From Oncomelania hupensis (lineage: Eukaryota > Mollusca > Gastropoda > Littorinimorpha > Pomatiopsidae), in NCBI GenBank assembly GCA_036898135.1, contig CM072511.1, forward strand, positions 42,774,103 through 42,838,102: 64,000 nucleotides of DNA. Direction: 5' to 3'. The first letter of the stretch is position 1, and each line of letters begins with the position of its first letter. Made by a program: the position numbers and the translations under genes. Shown here piece after piece: positions 19,463 to 29,867 of this stretch. The notes beneath the pieces are model-generated. The model searched no databases, had not been told where the DNA came from, and saw nothing but the letters and a program-made list of their open reading frames with translations.

Positions 19463-19777
19463 TTTGCGGATAGCGCAGTGGTTGGATCCACTTGCTACTG
19501 TGTCGCAAGTTAAGCACCGTCCAGTGTGGTTAGCACTTGGATGGGTGATCGCAAAACAGTTGACTCAACTGTGACTGAGTACCTACTCTCTTGAGGGTGA
19601 GGAAGGTAAAGCAGCGAGGGAGAGAGATAGGCATCACCCTCATTATGCTGGCCCAAGATAAGTGTGATCTCCAACATCACGCTCCCCTACGGCCAGCTAC
19701 TTAAGGCGCTGGCCGATACAGGATCTAACTGAAGCTGCCCAAGTACGGCAAAATGTGTGTGTTATACAAATCTTTAA

Positions 19778-19780
<3 letters not shown>
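19463..19780 (+). mobile_element. tRNA/5S-like chimeric SINE, copy 2
   Basis: It has the same head (GGATAGCGCAGTGGTTGGA) and a closer 5S-like match (TCGCAAGTTAAGCACCGTC, GGTTAGCACTTGGATGGGTG). The body continues to a 3' end (GGCGCTGGCCGATACAGGATC, TATACAAATCTTTAATA) followed by (CTA)n. This copy shows the 3' end that copy 1 lacks. Confidence 0.78.
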
Positions 19781-19827
<47 letters not shown>

Positions 19828-19839
19828 ATAATAATAATA

Positions 19840-19880
<41 letters not shown>
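19778..19880. repeat. (CTA)n(ATA)n(ATT)n microsatellite
   Basis: Simple trinucleotide tract following the SINE 3' end, probably grown from its tail. The inverted block at 58533-58597 carries the same type of tract. Confidence 0.95.
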
Positions 19881-19881
<1 letters not shown>

Positions 19882-20479
19882 AAAGTGGTAGAGTGCCAAT
19901 TTTAAATCTGATAAAAATTGGTGTATTTACAATACAATGAATATAACTAAAAGTAAAAGACGAATGAATAGTATAAACAAAAAGTAATTATTGCGGCTGC
20001 TTATTAACTTGTTATAATTTGTGTGTGTGTGTAATGCACGACCAAGCCTTAAACACACAAGAGCAAGCCTTAAATGCACACACTCATATATAACACACCT
20101 GCGTGCCCATGTCAAAAATACGCACACATGTATACCCCATGCTTAAGACAAGCATGCACACATATATATTTATATAGTGAAATTAAAAAAAAATTTAAGT
20201 AGATAAATGTGCGTGTATAACAAATAAATATGGGTTATATCTAGAGATTTTATGACCGTGGTTTGAGTGAGAGGAAATTAAATAACCCCTTTTTTGAAAA
20301 TTTTGCTCTACCATTAATATTAACGCCACTGCCACCGCCCCAGCCCGCCGCTGCTGTTGCCGCAATTAACACAATTAACGCCGCTGCTGCCGCAATTAAT
20401 ATAATTAATGCCGCTGCCGCAAGGGCCGCCGCAACAAACAAACGCCGCACTCAGCCTGTGGTAAAAAACAGGCACACCC

Positions 20480-20922
20480 ATATTCTATAACACGCAAGCC
20501 AGTATCAAACATGCACACCCATATCTTAACCATGGACGCCCGTGCACAAAAACAGGCAAGTCAGTACCTAAAACACCCCAACAAACAAACAAACAAACAT
20601 GCACACCCATATCTTAAACATGAAAGCCCATGCACGAGACATGCATGCACAAATATACATATTTATATAGTAAAATAAAATGCGCGCCCGTGCACAAAAC
20701 ATGAACACCCGTGCACACCATACCCGTGCACAAAACATAAACGCCCGTGCACGAGACATGAACGCCCATACATAAGACCTGCAAGCAAAAATATACATAT
20801 TTATATAATAAAATGAAATGCGCCCCCGTGCACAACACACACGTGCACAAAACATGATCATCCGTGCACGAGACATGAATGCCCGTCCACGAGACACGAA
20901 CGCCCATACACAAGACCTGCAC

Positions 20923-20930
<8 letters not shown>
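20480..20930. repeat. Satellite-like array (GTGCACAAAACATGAACG family)
   Basis: Repeated variants of GCCCGTGCACAAAACATGAA, GACATGAACGCCC and ATATACATATTTATATAGTA in units of roughly 130-150 bp. Related sequence occurs at 56115-56260 (same orientation) and 57420-57950 (inverted). Confidence 0.75.

Positions 20931-20982
<52 letters not shown>
20927..20982. repeat. A-run followed by (TA)n, left border of unit 1
   Basis: About 30 A residues and about 13 TA dinucleotides lie immediately before GTACAAATC at 20983. Confidence 0.95.
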
Positions 20983-20987
<5 letters not shown>

Positions 20988-21270
20988 AATCAGTACTTCA
21001 GGCGACCTTTGGGCACCCAAAAAGTGCTTTTTACTGTATTTGGGTCATAGGGTGACCGAAAATCGGTCGCCCAAAAGTTTTTTCCTCTGCCGCGAGAATG
21101 AAACACGTGACAGACTGTATTTCGGCGCTGAAAGGTTCTGTTTTGATTGGGCAACACAATTTCAAGGAGCGAATGGTTTGTGGTCATGAATATTCTTATT
21201 AGGGGGTAGTTTGTGTTGTGGTATTTGGGGTGACCACATAACATTTAGGACATCAGGTGACCATGAAAAA
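20983..21270 (+). repeat. Left end of element A, unit 1 (subterminal repeats)
   Basis: Within 290 bp lie GGCGACC, GGGCACCC, GGGTGACC, GGTCGCCC, GGGGTGACC and AGGTGACC in both orientations. The copy at 37808-38090 is nearly identical. Such clusters are typical transposase-binding subterminal repeats. Confidence 0.65.
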
Positions 21271-21502
21271 AGTTGGAAAATATTGTTCATTTCGTAAATA
21301 TATCTTTTAAAATCATGCACAATTATTGAAGAAACACCAAATAATCGATCAAAATCAACGATTTTATTTACAAGGAAGAAACATGTTCAGAGCCAAAAAC
21401 CCATGTCTCCCTTTCTCTTTGTGAAAAATATACGCCTTGTCAAAGGGACGTTACTCGCAACTCATCGAGATTGGACTATGGCGATCACATAAGCATCTGA
21501 CA

Positions 21503-21526
21503 ATGTTTTCGAAATGGAGTAAATTG
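21503..21526 (+). other. Candidate mini first exon in element A
   Basis: The ATG opens MFSKWSKL and is followed directly by a strong donor (GTAAGT). The same exon and donor are kept at 38321-38344 in unit 2. No downstream partner could be fixed. Confidence 0.3.
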
Positions 21527-21814
21527 GTAAGTTTGCAATTTTTAATCTAATCAATAATGTGATTTTATGTTAGCATTGATTCTGTTTGCCTATTGATGAA
21601 TTATTAGACGCTTGGTTATCCTCTTAAAAATGTATGAAGTTATAAGTAAAGATCGAATCGAAGCGTTTCGTTCAAAGTTGGTCACAGTGCAGACAAAGGC
21701 ATGATTTTACTTTAGTTTACTGTTTAGTGATCATTCATAGTTTTTTGACTCGCGCATCGGGAAAGCTTGAAAAAGCTTTTGTAAGGACCCATTTTCAACT
21801 CAATTAGCAAGTTG

Positions 21815-24143
21815 CCTGCAGTAGGTACCGGCAGCCTCCATTCAGTCATGTGGGAAAGTATGGGGAATTCCCGAATTTGGGCTCTCTTTAAACCAGCTTT
21901 TTGAATTTATGTTGTGGTTCAGGACATAACAAACTAATGAAAAATAAAGATAAATCTGTACTGTATTTACACGTGTTGTTTATTTTTTTTATCATGAACA
22001 AGAATGTTTGTGTGTGTCCCGATAACACGCTTACCGATTTACCGCATCACTCGACTGGAGAACAATGGCTGACCAACAAAAAATTACAAAGCCGTGACCC
22101 TTGTCACAGAAGTTTCCAAGCCTCGTTCTAACCAATTCATTCATACTGTACAAACCAATCCCAGTCGATAGAAAAATGAAAACACTGCGCATACGAAGTT
22201 TCGAATAGCATGCACAGTTTTAAATTTGAGAGATATTTCTTAAGAGAAAACGCATAAAATTTTGACCTTTTTTCAAAGCACTATTGGCAGGAACCTAGAA
22301 AAAAACAACTATATAAACCGCATACCGAAAAAAAGCTCATTTTCCGAAGAATTTAATGGTATACGAAACTATGGCAGGGAAGCAACTCTAACTGAGTGCG
22401 TCAATCAGAAAGCGAGGCACTGTCTTGCAAAACATGGAGTCGGCAAGCATGGATTTCGATCCATTTATGACCAAGCTATCAGAACTATTCGGTACGTACT
22501 GCTGCCTGCGGCTAACAAACAAATATATTAAAGATATTCAGATTAATAGATTTTTTAACAGAATGTGCATTAGCTGTGATATTTTGCATATTTTAAAGGG
22601 AGAGATTGGCCGCATGGCAAAACATTGATCGATCATGGGTTGAATTTTTTTTATTTTTTTTTTTCGTTGGCGGGGACAAGATCTGTGAAATAACTACACA
22701 CGCACGGTCAGATTAGTTTATAAACGATTCCTTTAGATGTTGACTGACCAGAAAATATTTTTATGAGGCGATGTGTATGATATTTCAATTAAAAAATAAA
22801 AGACAGTAGGCTACCGTGAGTAGGCCTATATGATATGATATGATTATGTTTACAACTAATAATATAGTAATAGTAATTACAACATTTATAAATAGTTATC
22901 ACTCTCTGAAAAGATATAAAAATAAATACTTAATCTTGGAGTGTAGTGGGGATTTTTAGGAGTGAGAAAGTGAATCATCATAGTTATTTATTCATTAGGA
23001 AGCATAGCAACAGGCATAGCAAATCAGGTGCCCCTCTGCTGCCCCCCTATACACCCCGAACACTCTTCATGCTGCCACACTATCCCATCTTTCCCTTAAA
23101 CCGATTACAGTATTTATTAATATTTACAATGTACTTTTTGTGGCTTATACTTGTTGATAATTATGGCATTTAAACATGAGACCTTAAAGTTAAACAAAAC
23201 TTTATAGTAACTGGTGATTTGGGGACCGACGTCTATCCACAGCCATTCGAGTGTGTGCAAGTACTAAAGTAGTACTAGTCGTTTAATTTTGCAGTGACAT
23301 TGCATCTTCATTCTGCATGGAATTTCTCTTTAATACATAATACTGAACTACTACATACATTGTCATAAGTTTGTGTGCAAAATTTGCTGTCAGTTGGACT
23401 TATAGTTTTTTTAAGTGTATGTTGGTGTCTTTACGGACATGAAATTGCAGCCATATTTGATTCTTTAAATTCAACTGACAAAAAAGTTTCTGGACTTTAC
23501 AAGTAATTTAGCTTTACCTGCACAGCAACAGGTATTTTTGAGTCATCTGCAAAATTTTATGCATGCAGCTGCTGTGGTTATTGAGATATAACCTTTTTCA
23601 ATAAACCACCCTTTACAATCTTACTTTTTCCGTCCTGCAAATCAGTGAAATATGAAACATTAGCACTAAATATTTCAAAATATAAAAATCTCTTGTAGCT
23701 GAAAAAAATTGCTGTTCAAGTTTTAAGTGTCTCAGATAATTAGTTTGGGTTTTGCAGGCCTCCAGTTTGGCTCCGCGGTGAAATTCGCACACAGCAAATC
23801 CTGTTTTTTTTTGCAAAATTAGCAATATGGTGTTCCAAAACTACTTAAAGGAATAACTTTATTGCATGTGTATGCACTGCCTATAACATATAGATCAAGA
23901 TAAGAGCAACAGATGATATATATATTGCAAGGAAAGAGCAGTCTGTGGCTGCAAAGTTGGGGAAATATTAAGTTTTTTCCTATGTGACGCAGTTCTGCAA
24001 GGATAAAATGATGTATCTCAAAAACTATCGAAGATAGAGACTTAATTTTTTGTTTGTTTTTATTTTTTTACAAAGCAGTTTCACAAAACAACAAAAAATA
24101 ACAATGATATTCAAAACAAAAATTTGGCTGCCGGTACCTACCT
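21815..24143. mobile_element. 2.3-kb TIR element present only in unit 1
   Basis: Unit 2 reads straight through (AATTAGCAGTTGTGAATG near 38620), whereas unit 1 is interrupted. The insert has inverted ends TAGGTACCGGCAGCC (left, 21822) and GGCTGCCGGTACCTA (right, 24126-24140). The target repeat is imperfect: GCAAGTTG left and GCAGTTG right, so the true ends are uncertain by a few bases. It has no transposase ORF and is probably non-autonomous. An exon-like ORF lies at 22434. Confidence 0.75.
22434..22491 (+). other. Exon-like ORF in the 2.3-kb TIR element
   Basis: ATG-initiated MESASMDFDPFMTKLSELF runs open to a good splice donor (G|GTACGT). It may be the retained first exon of a lost transposase gene. 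I recognise no family. Confidence 0.3.
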
Positions 24144-25205
24144 GCAGTTGTGAATGTTGATATGAATTATGATGTTTTACACTTACAAACCAGAATGGAT
24201 CAAATCGGTAAAGGGAAACCGACATGATTACGTCTTACGACAAGTCAGATGGGTCTTCTTCGACATGTGGATGGTATCTCTCAACTTCCTTATCACTTCC
24301 TTCAAAACTGACTCACAAAAAAGTATTATATACCATTGGATTCCTAATTTTTGCTCTTTCCAATGATCAATTAAATCCCTCTTTCCAAACAAAAGTCTAT
24401 GAACGTCCCAATGTACTTGACTTTCAGTTTCACTGTTTCGATCAGTCAGTGTAAATAAGCTCTTTGGTAAGACTGAGACTGCACAACACAATAGCTTTCA
24501 ATTTATCACAACCCAAATCAATACCGCCAAACACGCTTTTCAGAATAAAATGACGAAATGGATAAACAGGATTGTAGAATACAGTGGTACTGCATGTGTA
24601 ATACAATACACTAATACTGTACTGTATACTGTACAAATTTATGTATTCTAAATAATGTATGTAAAATACTGTACTCTCAAATTAATGAAAAACAGCTCCT
24701 GTATTCCTGGCCAAACATCAGTCTAACTTGTGTCAATGTTTTCCTCAAGCTTTACGCTATTGCTGAAGTTAATTTTTGGTTTGTTGCTTGCTATACTACA
24801 TGAGAACATAAGCCGTGTGTAAGTCTTGTTACTGTTGCCGACTATCAACAATTTACCCCGACACCTCAATTAGGTGTGAATGTGATGTCAGTCTGACCAA
24901 AAGAGTAACTTCAGAAATGTGCTGTAAATTGACAAAGGAAATGAGTTCTTTGCCATGGCATGGTATTGTATCATTGGTATAGATCTATAAAAAAAAAAAA
25001 AAAGATGACGGTCGAGAGTTCAAATACTCTCTGGTTCTTTTCAGTACAAAATGGTATAATGCTATAAAATGCTTAAAATGATATTACTGATGCATTTTAA
25101 ATATTTTGGAGTTTCCTATTCTTTTTTATGCTCATTTAGTATTTTCTTAGAAAAAAATAAAATGAGAAAGATAAAATACATAAAAAGGAGCCAAGAAAAA
25201 AAAAA
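24144..25205. other. Element A interior, no confident gene
   Basis: Conserved between the units (compare 38620-39078 and 43030-43637). Small open frames near 24169-24366 do not match a family I recognise. On the + strand a tRNA-like pair of boxes (TATCATTGGTATAGATC near 24970 and GAGTTCAAATACTC near 25018) flanks an A-run. This may be a decayed SINE head. Confidence 0.35.
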
Positions 25206-25298
25206 GAACCCTGAGCAGATTTGAACCACTTCCCTTACATAACACCACATCTTGCAAAATCCACTCTCCAAAGCACTAAACCACTGGACCAGTACGGA
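25206..25298 (-). other. tRNA-like sequence (SINE head or tRNA pseudogene), unit 1
   Basis: On the - strand an A-box-like TGGTCCAGTGGTTTAGTGC and a B box GGTTCAAATCTGC are spaced as in a tRNA with a long middle. A T-run that could terminate Pol III follows. It does not fold into a normal tRNA by eye. The copy at 43638-43730 is almost identical. Confidence 0.4.
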
Positions 25299-25689
25299 TA
25301 ATCAATGTTTAATCTCAAGTTACAGGGGATCTTCAAGAGAAAACAGGAAGTTACTAACAACAACACAGCGATCATAACTTAAATTGCTATCCTACAACTT
25401 CAAACGCGGAGATTACCAAATTAAAATCGCCCTCTCTAACCCCTCCACCCTCAATATTTATAAAAGACGCAGGATATGATGTGTTGCTTACTGACTACTG
25501 TCTGCAAAAAACAACACTATTGCTCACATTAACCAGTCAGCCATATTTGGGGAAAAATCAATGAATAAATGAATGAAAATTTAAGAATGCATTAAAAAAA
25601 GCATGATCACAGCGCTGGGTTTAATATAAATAAGTAAATAAATAATAAATAATAATAATAATAATAATAAAATAATAATAATAATAATA

Positions 25690-25788
25690 ATAGTGCCCTG
25701 TGAATAGAATCTGAGGACAGAGAAAGATGGAGTATGCTGGTTAAACGATCATCTGTGGTGCCCCTACGACTTCCGAGTTACGGGACAG
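25690..25788 (+). mobile_element. RTE-like LINE 3' end fragment, unit 1
   Basis: The last codons of the RTE-like ORF (EDRERWSMLVKRSSVVPL) and the tail (AGGAT)n remain after an (AAT)n tract. The same fragment is at 44133-44227, so it predates the unit duplication. Confidence 0.8.
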
Positions 25789-26043
25789 GATAGGATAGGA
25801 ATAGAATCTGAGGCTATTCGTAGGGAGCCCCATGAATAGCCTCTGTCTTTCTAAATTGTGCATTGTGTCAGTCACCATTTTGGGCTCATGGCACAAAAAA
25901 TAAAAGAAAGCAGACAAAACTGAAACTTGTGAGTCTTCAAATTGCAAATGAAGAATTGTAAAACCTCTTGTTTGCTTCAAAATTGCAAGTGAAAGACATT
26001 AATTTGAAAAGAGTTGTGTTTTGAACTTTTGTTTTGCTTTCAG

Positions 26044-26125
26044 GACAGCAATTATACAAGCCATTATTACAGAGGAAATAGAATGGTGCAGGTGGCTTTG
26101 GAAAAACAAAGAAATTCAATGGAAG
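26044..26125 (+). other. Candidate exon upstream of the PDZ exon, unit 1
   Basis: An 82-nt exon is bounded by a pyrimidine-rich acceptor (TTTGCTTTCAG) and a donor (AAG|GTAAG). In the frame that joins the PDZ exon it reads DSNYTSHYYRGNRMVQVA and ends with one base of a split codon, which matches the phase of the exon at 26646. No domain is recognised. Confidence 0.45.
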
Positions 26126-26645
26126 GTAAGACATGTTGCATTTCCACATCACAATTTACACAATTTATTTGTTGCCATACCCTTGTCTTTTAATCTGAGT
26201 CTTCTGCTTTCTCCATGAATTGCAGCACACCAGTTTATCATTACGCTACTCTGAGAGTGTTTTGTGTACTATTCTAGTAGAAAATCTCATCGGCAAGTAA
26301 AACTTTAACTTTAGTAGTGATTAGGTTGGGTTTGGTGTAGGCAAAAGAACTATTGATCAGGAAATCAATAGGTAATTTCCAATAATATCTGACCGTCAGA
26401 AAATCGTCATTGCTTTGCGGCCAATGGTTAAATTTAAAAAAAAAATTAAGTTTGCGAAAGTGAACATAAATGCAATGCACTGATCTGATCTTTACCCTCC
26501 CTCCCTTTCCCTCAACCACCCCTTCTCCCCAATCCCCACCCCCCCACACACACACCTTTTTTTAAATATTTTTTTTGGAGAAAGAAGTGATTATGTGTGA
26601 GCGAGGGCGATTAACACAACTTGTTTCTCTCTGTGTGTCTGACAG

Positions 26646-26908
26646 AAACTCCAGACACCACTGTCCTGCCCAACACCAACGACAACAGCAGCCTTGCAGA
26701 GGGCAGATTCTCCTCTAGCAAAAACAACACCTTCAACCTTTGGATGGACAAAGACAAGCCGGGTCAGTACACTGGCAGCGTCAATCGGGATTCACCGGCC
26801 GCTATAGGTGGGCTGAAAGTGAACAACAGTTTGATCAAGGTGAACCAAGAGAACATCGCATCGCAGGCACACTCAGTGTTGATCGGGAAAAGCAAGGCGG
26901 GCGGTTAA
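26646..26908 (+). pseudogene. NHERF-like PDZ domain fragment, unit 1
   Basis: After a good acceptor (TGTCTGACAG) the frame reads a linker (ETPDTTVLPNTNDNSSLAEG) and then FNLWMDKDKPGQYTGSVNRD, SPAAIGGL, LIKVNQENI, H, and KAGG before a TAA. This follows the PDZ pattern of Na+/H+ exchanger regulatory factors: GFxLxxxKxxxGQxIxxVxxxSPAxxxGL, then LxxVNGxNV, then HxxVV. The usual loop G and D after GL are replaced by NN, and the last strand is cut by the stop, so a folded PDZ is doubtful. The exon may run to a donor at 26999 (GAAG|GTGAGT). It looks like a host gene piece carried by element A. Confidence 0.6.
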
Positions 26909-26999
26909 AGGATGGAGATACCGGACCTCGACAGGGCGATGGATGACAGGAGTCCCAGAAGGAACACACGGCTAGATCAAGTCATCCAGAGGGGAAGGT

Positions 27000-28271
27000 G
27001 AGTGTTGAGTACAGGGAAGGAGAAATGGAGGGAGGGCTAATCAAGGGGTTGATCATTGTGTCAGTACACTGACTACTGTTGCTGAAATGTAAAGCCTGTG
27101 CTGAAACTTAGGTCTTATGTGTGTCAAAGCAGCATCACCCTGACTTGATCCTTAGCGACTGTCTTGTCATAAATCTTTAACAAATAAATCTTATTAAAGC
27201 AAAATATGATTCAGTCACTATCAGTTTTGGTCTGATGCAGACATGATAACAAGAAGACTGAAAAGGCTGTGACGCATTGGCATTCATGAAATGCTCGGGG
27301 CGAGACTGTTTTACGTCCCAAAACACTGTTAGTGCCATATCTGATTTTTAAAAATGGTAACAAATAATGGTAAATCTGTTTAATATTTGTTTACGTGGTC
27401 AGATTTTATATTGTTTTCAGCGCATCCACTTCCAGGAAATCTAATCGGCGCATTTGATTATCTTGAGGCATTAGAATGGATAGTTGTCTTATTGGATCTG
27501 TTGAGTCGAAGGTAAACGGTCTGAATAACCAGGGTTTAAGTTTTTTTTTCTTTTTGGCCTGGTCCCAGCAACACAAAAGCTGTGGCAGCAAAAAGTTATT
27601 ACTATTGTGCATTCAATCGCACATCATGTCATAATCTTCTGACTCCCCCTTTCAATATTTGCTGGCCTACAGTACTGTAGTCTTTAGAGCAAAAATAGCC
27701 AAGTGTTGAATAATGCTAGTGTGCACTTTTTTTTATTACTAATACTGACCTGAAACCATAGAATACATGCTGTCCATGACTGTTACAATCTGATGCAGAA
27801 TCTAGTTTGTAACCGCTCACAACCACTTGAGGAACCAAAATAAAGTGGAGTTAAGGAAAGCAGTGCCGTGTCAGTAAACAATCTTTTTATGAATCTTGAA
27901 AGTTTGGCATTTTATTTTATTTATTTGTGTGTGTATGTTTGAATGAACTGGGCTGAAATGATTTGGGGACCGAAATACCCGCCACCCCTTTGTAGAATCC
28001 GGCCAACATTATATACATTGTAACGTTACTATGGAATTTTAACTCGGGTGTCAGCAATCATTTCGGCAAGTTGTAGTCATGACTGTAAACCCAACAAGAA
28101 TATTTGGCATACTTGGCTAAATTTTTAGTTAGGGTTTGTCCCATTTATTATGGCTTTTTTGTTGTTGGGGGGAGGAGGGGTGGCAAGCAGCTGGCCCAGA
28201 TAAAGATATTGTTGACAAAGTTCATAAAACTAATGTTGTTTTTTTTTTGTTTTTTTTTAAATGTGTTTCAG
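27000..28271. other. Element A interior, intron-like
   Basis: No credible coding. It lies between the PDZ exon donor and the acceptor of the zinc-finger exon and is conserved at 45439-46717 with many small differences. Confidence 0.4.
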
Positions 28272-28708
28272 AAAATCTGCCAACTGAAGAAAGACCCAAC
28301 AATCTGCTGACTGGAAAGAAGCCAGACATTCTGCAGAAAGGAAAGAAACCAAAGCGACCATGTCTCTATTGTGGAGAAATGCAGTCACGACTTCCAAGGC
28401 ATGTCAAAAGAAAGCACAGTGATGAAGATGCTGTGTTTGCAGCTTATACACTTACCAAAACATAAAAATAAAGCAAACCTGAACTTTTGATTGCTGACAA
28501 GTTTCGGCACCGTGCCTCGACACTGTTCTCCCTTCAAGACTTGGACTCAGCGAACCGAGAGGCATTGTACGGGCATATGGGACGCTCTGAGTTGATCAAT
28601 AAGACTGTCTATCAGTGTCCCTTAGCCATAAGTGAACTCACCTCTGTGGAAGGATTCCTTCAAGGTCTGGATTCAAACATGGCAAGACAAATGTCACTGA
28701 ATTGATTT
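28272..28708 (+). pseudogene. Zinc finger plus tyrosine recombinase remnant, unit 1
   Basis: Behind an acceptor (ATGTGTTTCAG) the frame reads a basic stretch and a C2H2-type finger (CLYCGEMQSRLPRHVKRKH), then two stops (28463-28472). It continues in the same frame with IADKFRHRASTLFSLQDLD, HMGRSELINKTVYQCPL and FLQGLDS, stopping at 28703-28705. FRHxxST resembles box II (LRHxxAT) of tyrosine recombinases and HMGRS...Y resembles the HMGHS...Y nucleophile region of Crypton-type enzymes. The catalytic domain between finger and C-terminus is missing, so this is an internally deleted relic. The same state is kept at 46717-47154. Confidence 0.6.
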
Positions 28709-29097
28709 CAGGTTCTGCATATAACGATGTCAATATTTAGTGAACAAAAACGTGAATTCAAGAACACTTTTCCGTTACCTCATAATAATTTGTGCATAAA
28801 CTCCAATTTTTATTAGTGAAAAGTAGTTTTTAAAAGATAAGTTTGTTTGAATCGTCTTCATGTTCCACATATAATTGTGGTGACACCAAGATCTGTCTCG
28901 CTGTTGGACCATTACAGTTTGTCACATTAATCAGTTTAATAATGTAATCAGATTGCCATACAAATGCAAGATGTGTACAGTTTCATATTTATTTTGGAGA
29001 TAAAAGGAATATAGAGTGGCTTGTGGATTTCAGTTTTGAAGTTTATGAGATGAAAATAAATTTCGATGATTAAAAAAGCAGAACCAAAAGTTCACCT

Positions 29098-29613
29098 TAT
29101 TCCTATCCTATCTTGTCCCGTAACTCGGAGGTTGTAGGGGCACCACAGATAATCGTTTAACCAGCATACTCCATCTTTCTCTGTCCTCAGCAACCCTGAT
29201 GGCGTCGCTCAGTGTCAAACCAGTCCAATCTCGAATGTTGTCATCCCACCTCTTTTTCAGTCTCCCTCTTCTTCTACCTCCTTGCACTGTGCCTTGCATA
29301 ATGGTCTTTGCAAGGCCTGATGATCTGGTCAGGCCATACCATCGGAGTTTCCGTTTCTTCACCACTGTGAGCAGGTCATCGTGTTGTCCAATGGCTTGTG
29401 TGATGGTCTGTCGGACTTCGTCATTGGTGATGTGTTGGGTATAGGAAATGCTCAGAAGTCTTCTGTAGCACCTCAGCTCCATGCTTTGTATTCTTCGTTA
29501 TAGATCTGCTGTGAGGGGCCATGCTTCGCAAGCATATAGGAAGATGGAGATGACAAAGGTGCGAAGCAGTCTAACTTTGGAATGTAGACTGATGGTCCTG
29601 TCTTTCCAAATTC
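29098..29613 (-). mobile_element. RTE-like LINE 3' fragment with target repeats, unit 1
   Basis: The - strand encodes the C-terminal part (MELRCYRRLLSISYTQH, GGRRRGRLKKRWDDNI, RERWSMLVKRLSVVPL) followed by a (ATAGG)n tail. CCTTATTCCTAT occurs on both sides. A related unoccupied site (TTCACCTTATTCCTATTGTG) is present at about 30640. The fragment is shared with unit 2 (47549-48062), so it predates the duplication. Confidence 0.85.
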
Positions 29614-29644
29614 TTAAACCTTATTCCTATTGCGATAAAATTAC

Positions 29645-29867
29645 CCGAAGTCACCTCAGTTACATGGTAATCCTTAGGGCGACCAGCAAAATTATGTATA
29701 TCTTTACAATATAAAATTAAAGAATGCATACTGCATTATATTACAGCATTTAATGTCCAGATTATGTTAAGCATTCAGTTGAATCTGGACATGTGTTATA
29801 TGCAGATTTATGTGAGGTCACCCTAAGGCATCATTCCACTGCGGTCACCCTAACAGTGAATTTGTAC
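29645..29867. repeat. Right end of element A, unit 1
   Basis: These 220 bp nearly match the right end of the whole unit (37545-37767), including GGGCGACC, GAGGTCACCC, CGGTCACCC and the terminus GAATTTGTAC. Confidence 0.8.

Larger units (their letters stand above)
19552..20930 (+). repeat. 1.4-kb block, inverted copy at 57420-58826
   Basis: From CGCAAAACAGTTGACTCAAC through the microsatellite, a stretch with GCC/TAA-rich repeats (20320-20445) and into the GTGCACAAAACATGAACG satellite, this region matches the reverse complement of 57420-58826. The pair brackets the large tandem units. Alanine-rich open frames in both copies come from low-complexity GCC/GCA/ATT runs and are not called as genes. 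Confidence 0.88.

Noticed and set aside
20250..20450. Alanine-rich ORF (and its match at 57958-58209)
   Set aside because: Produced by GCC/GCA/ATT low-complexity runs; the two copies are the same inverted block.
24025..24636. Several short overlapping ORFs in both strands
   Set aside because: None has family motifs or a conserved frame between units 1 and 2.
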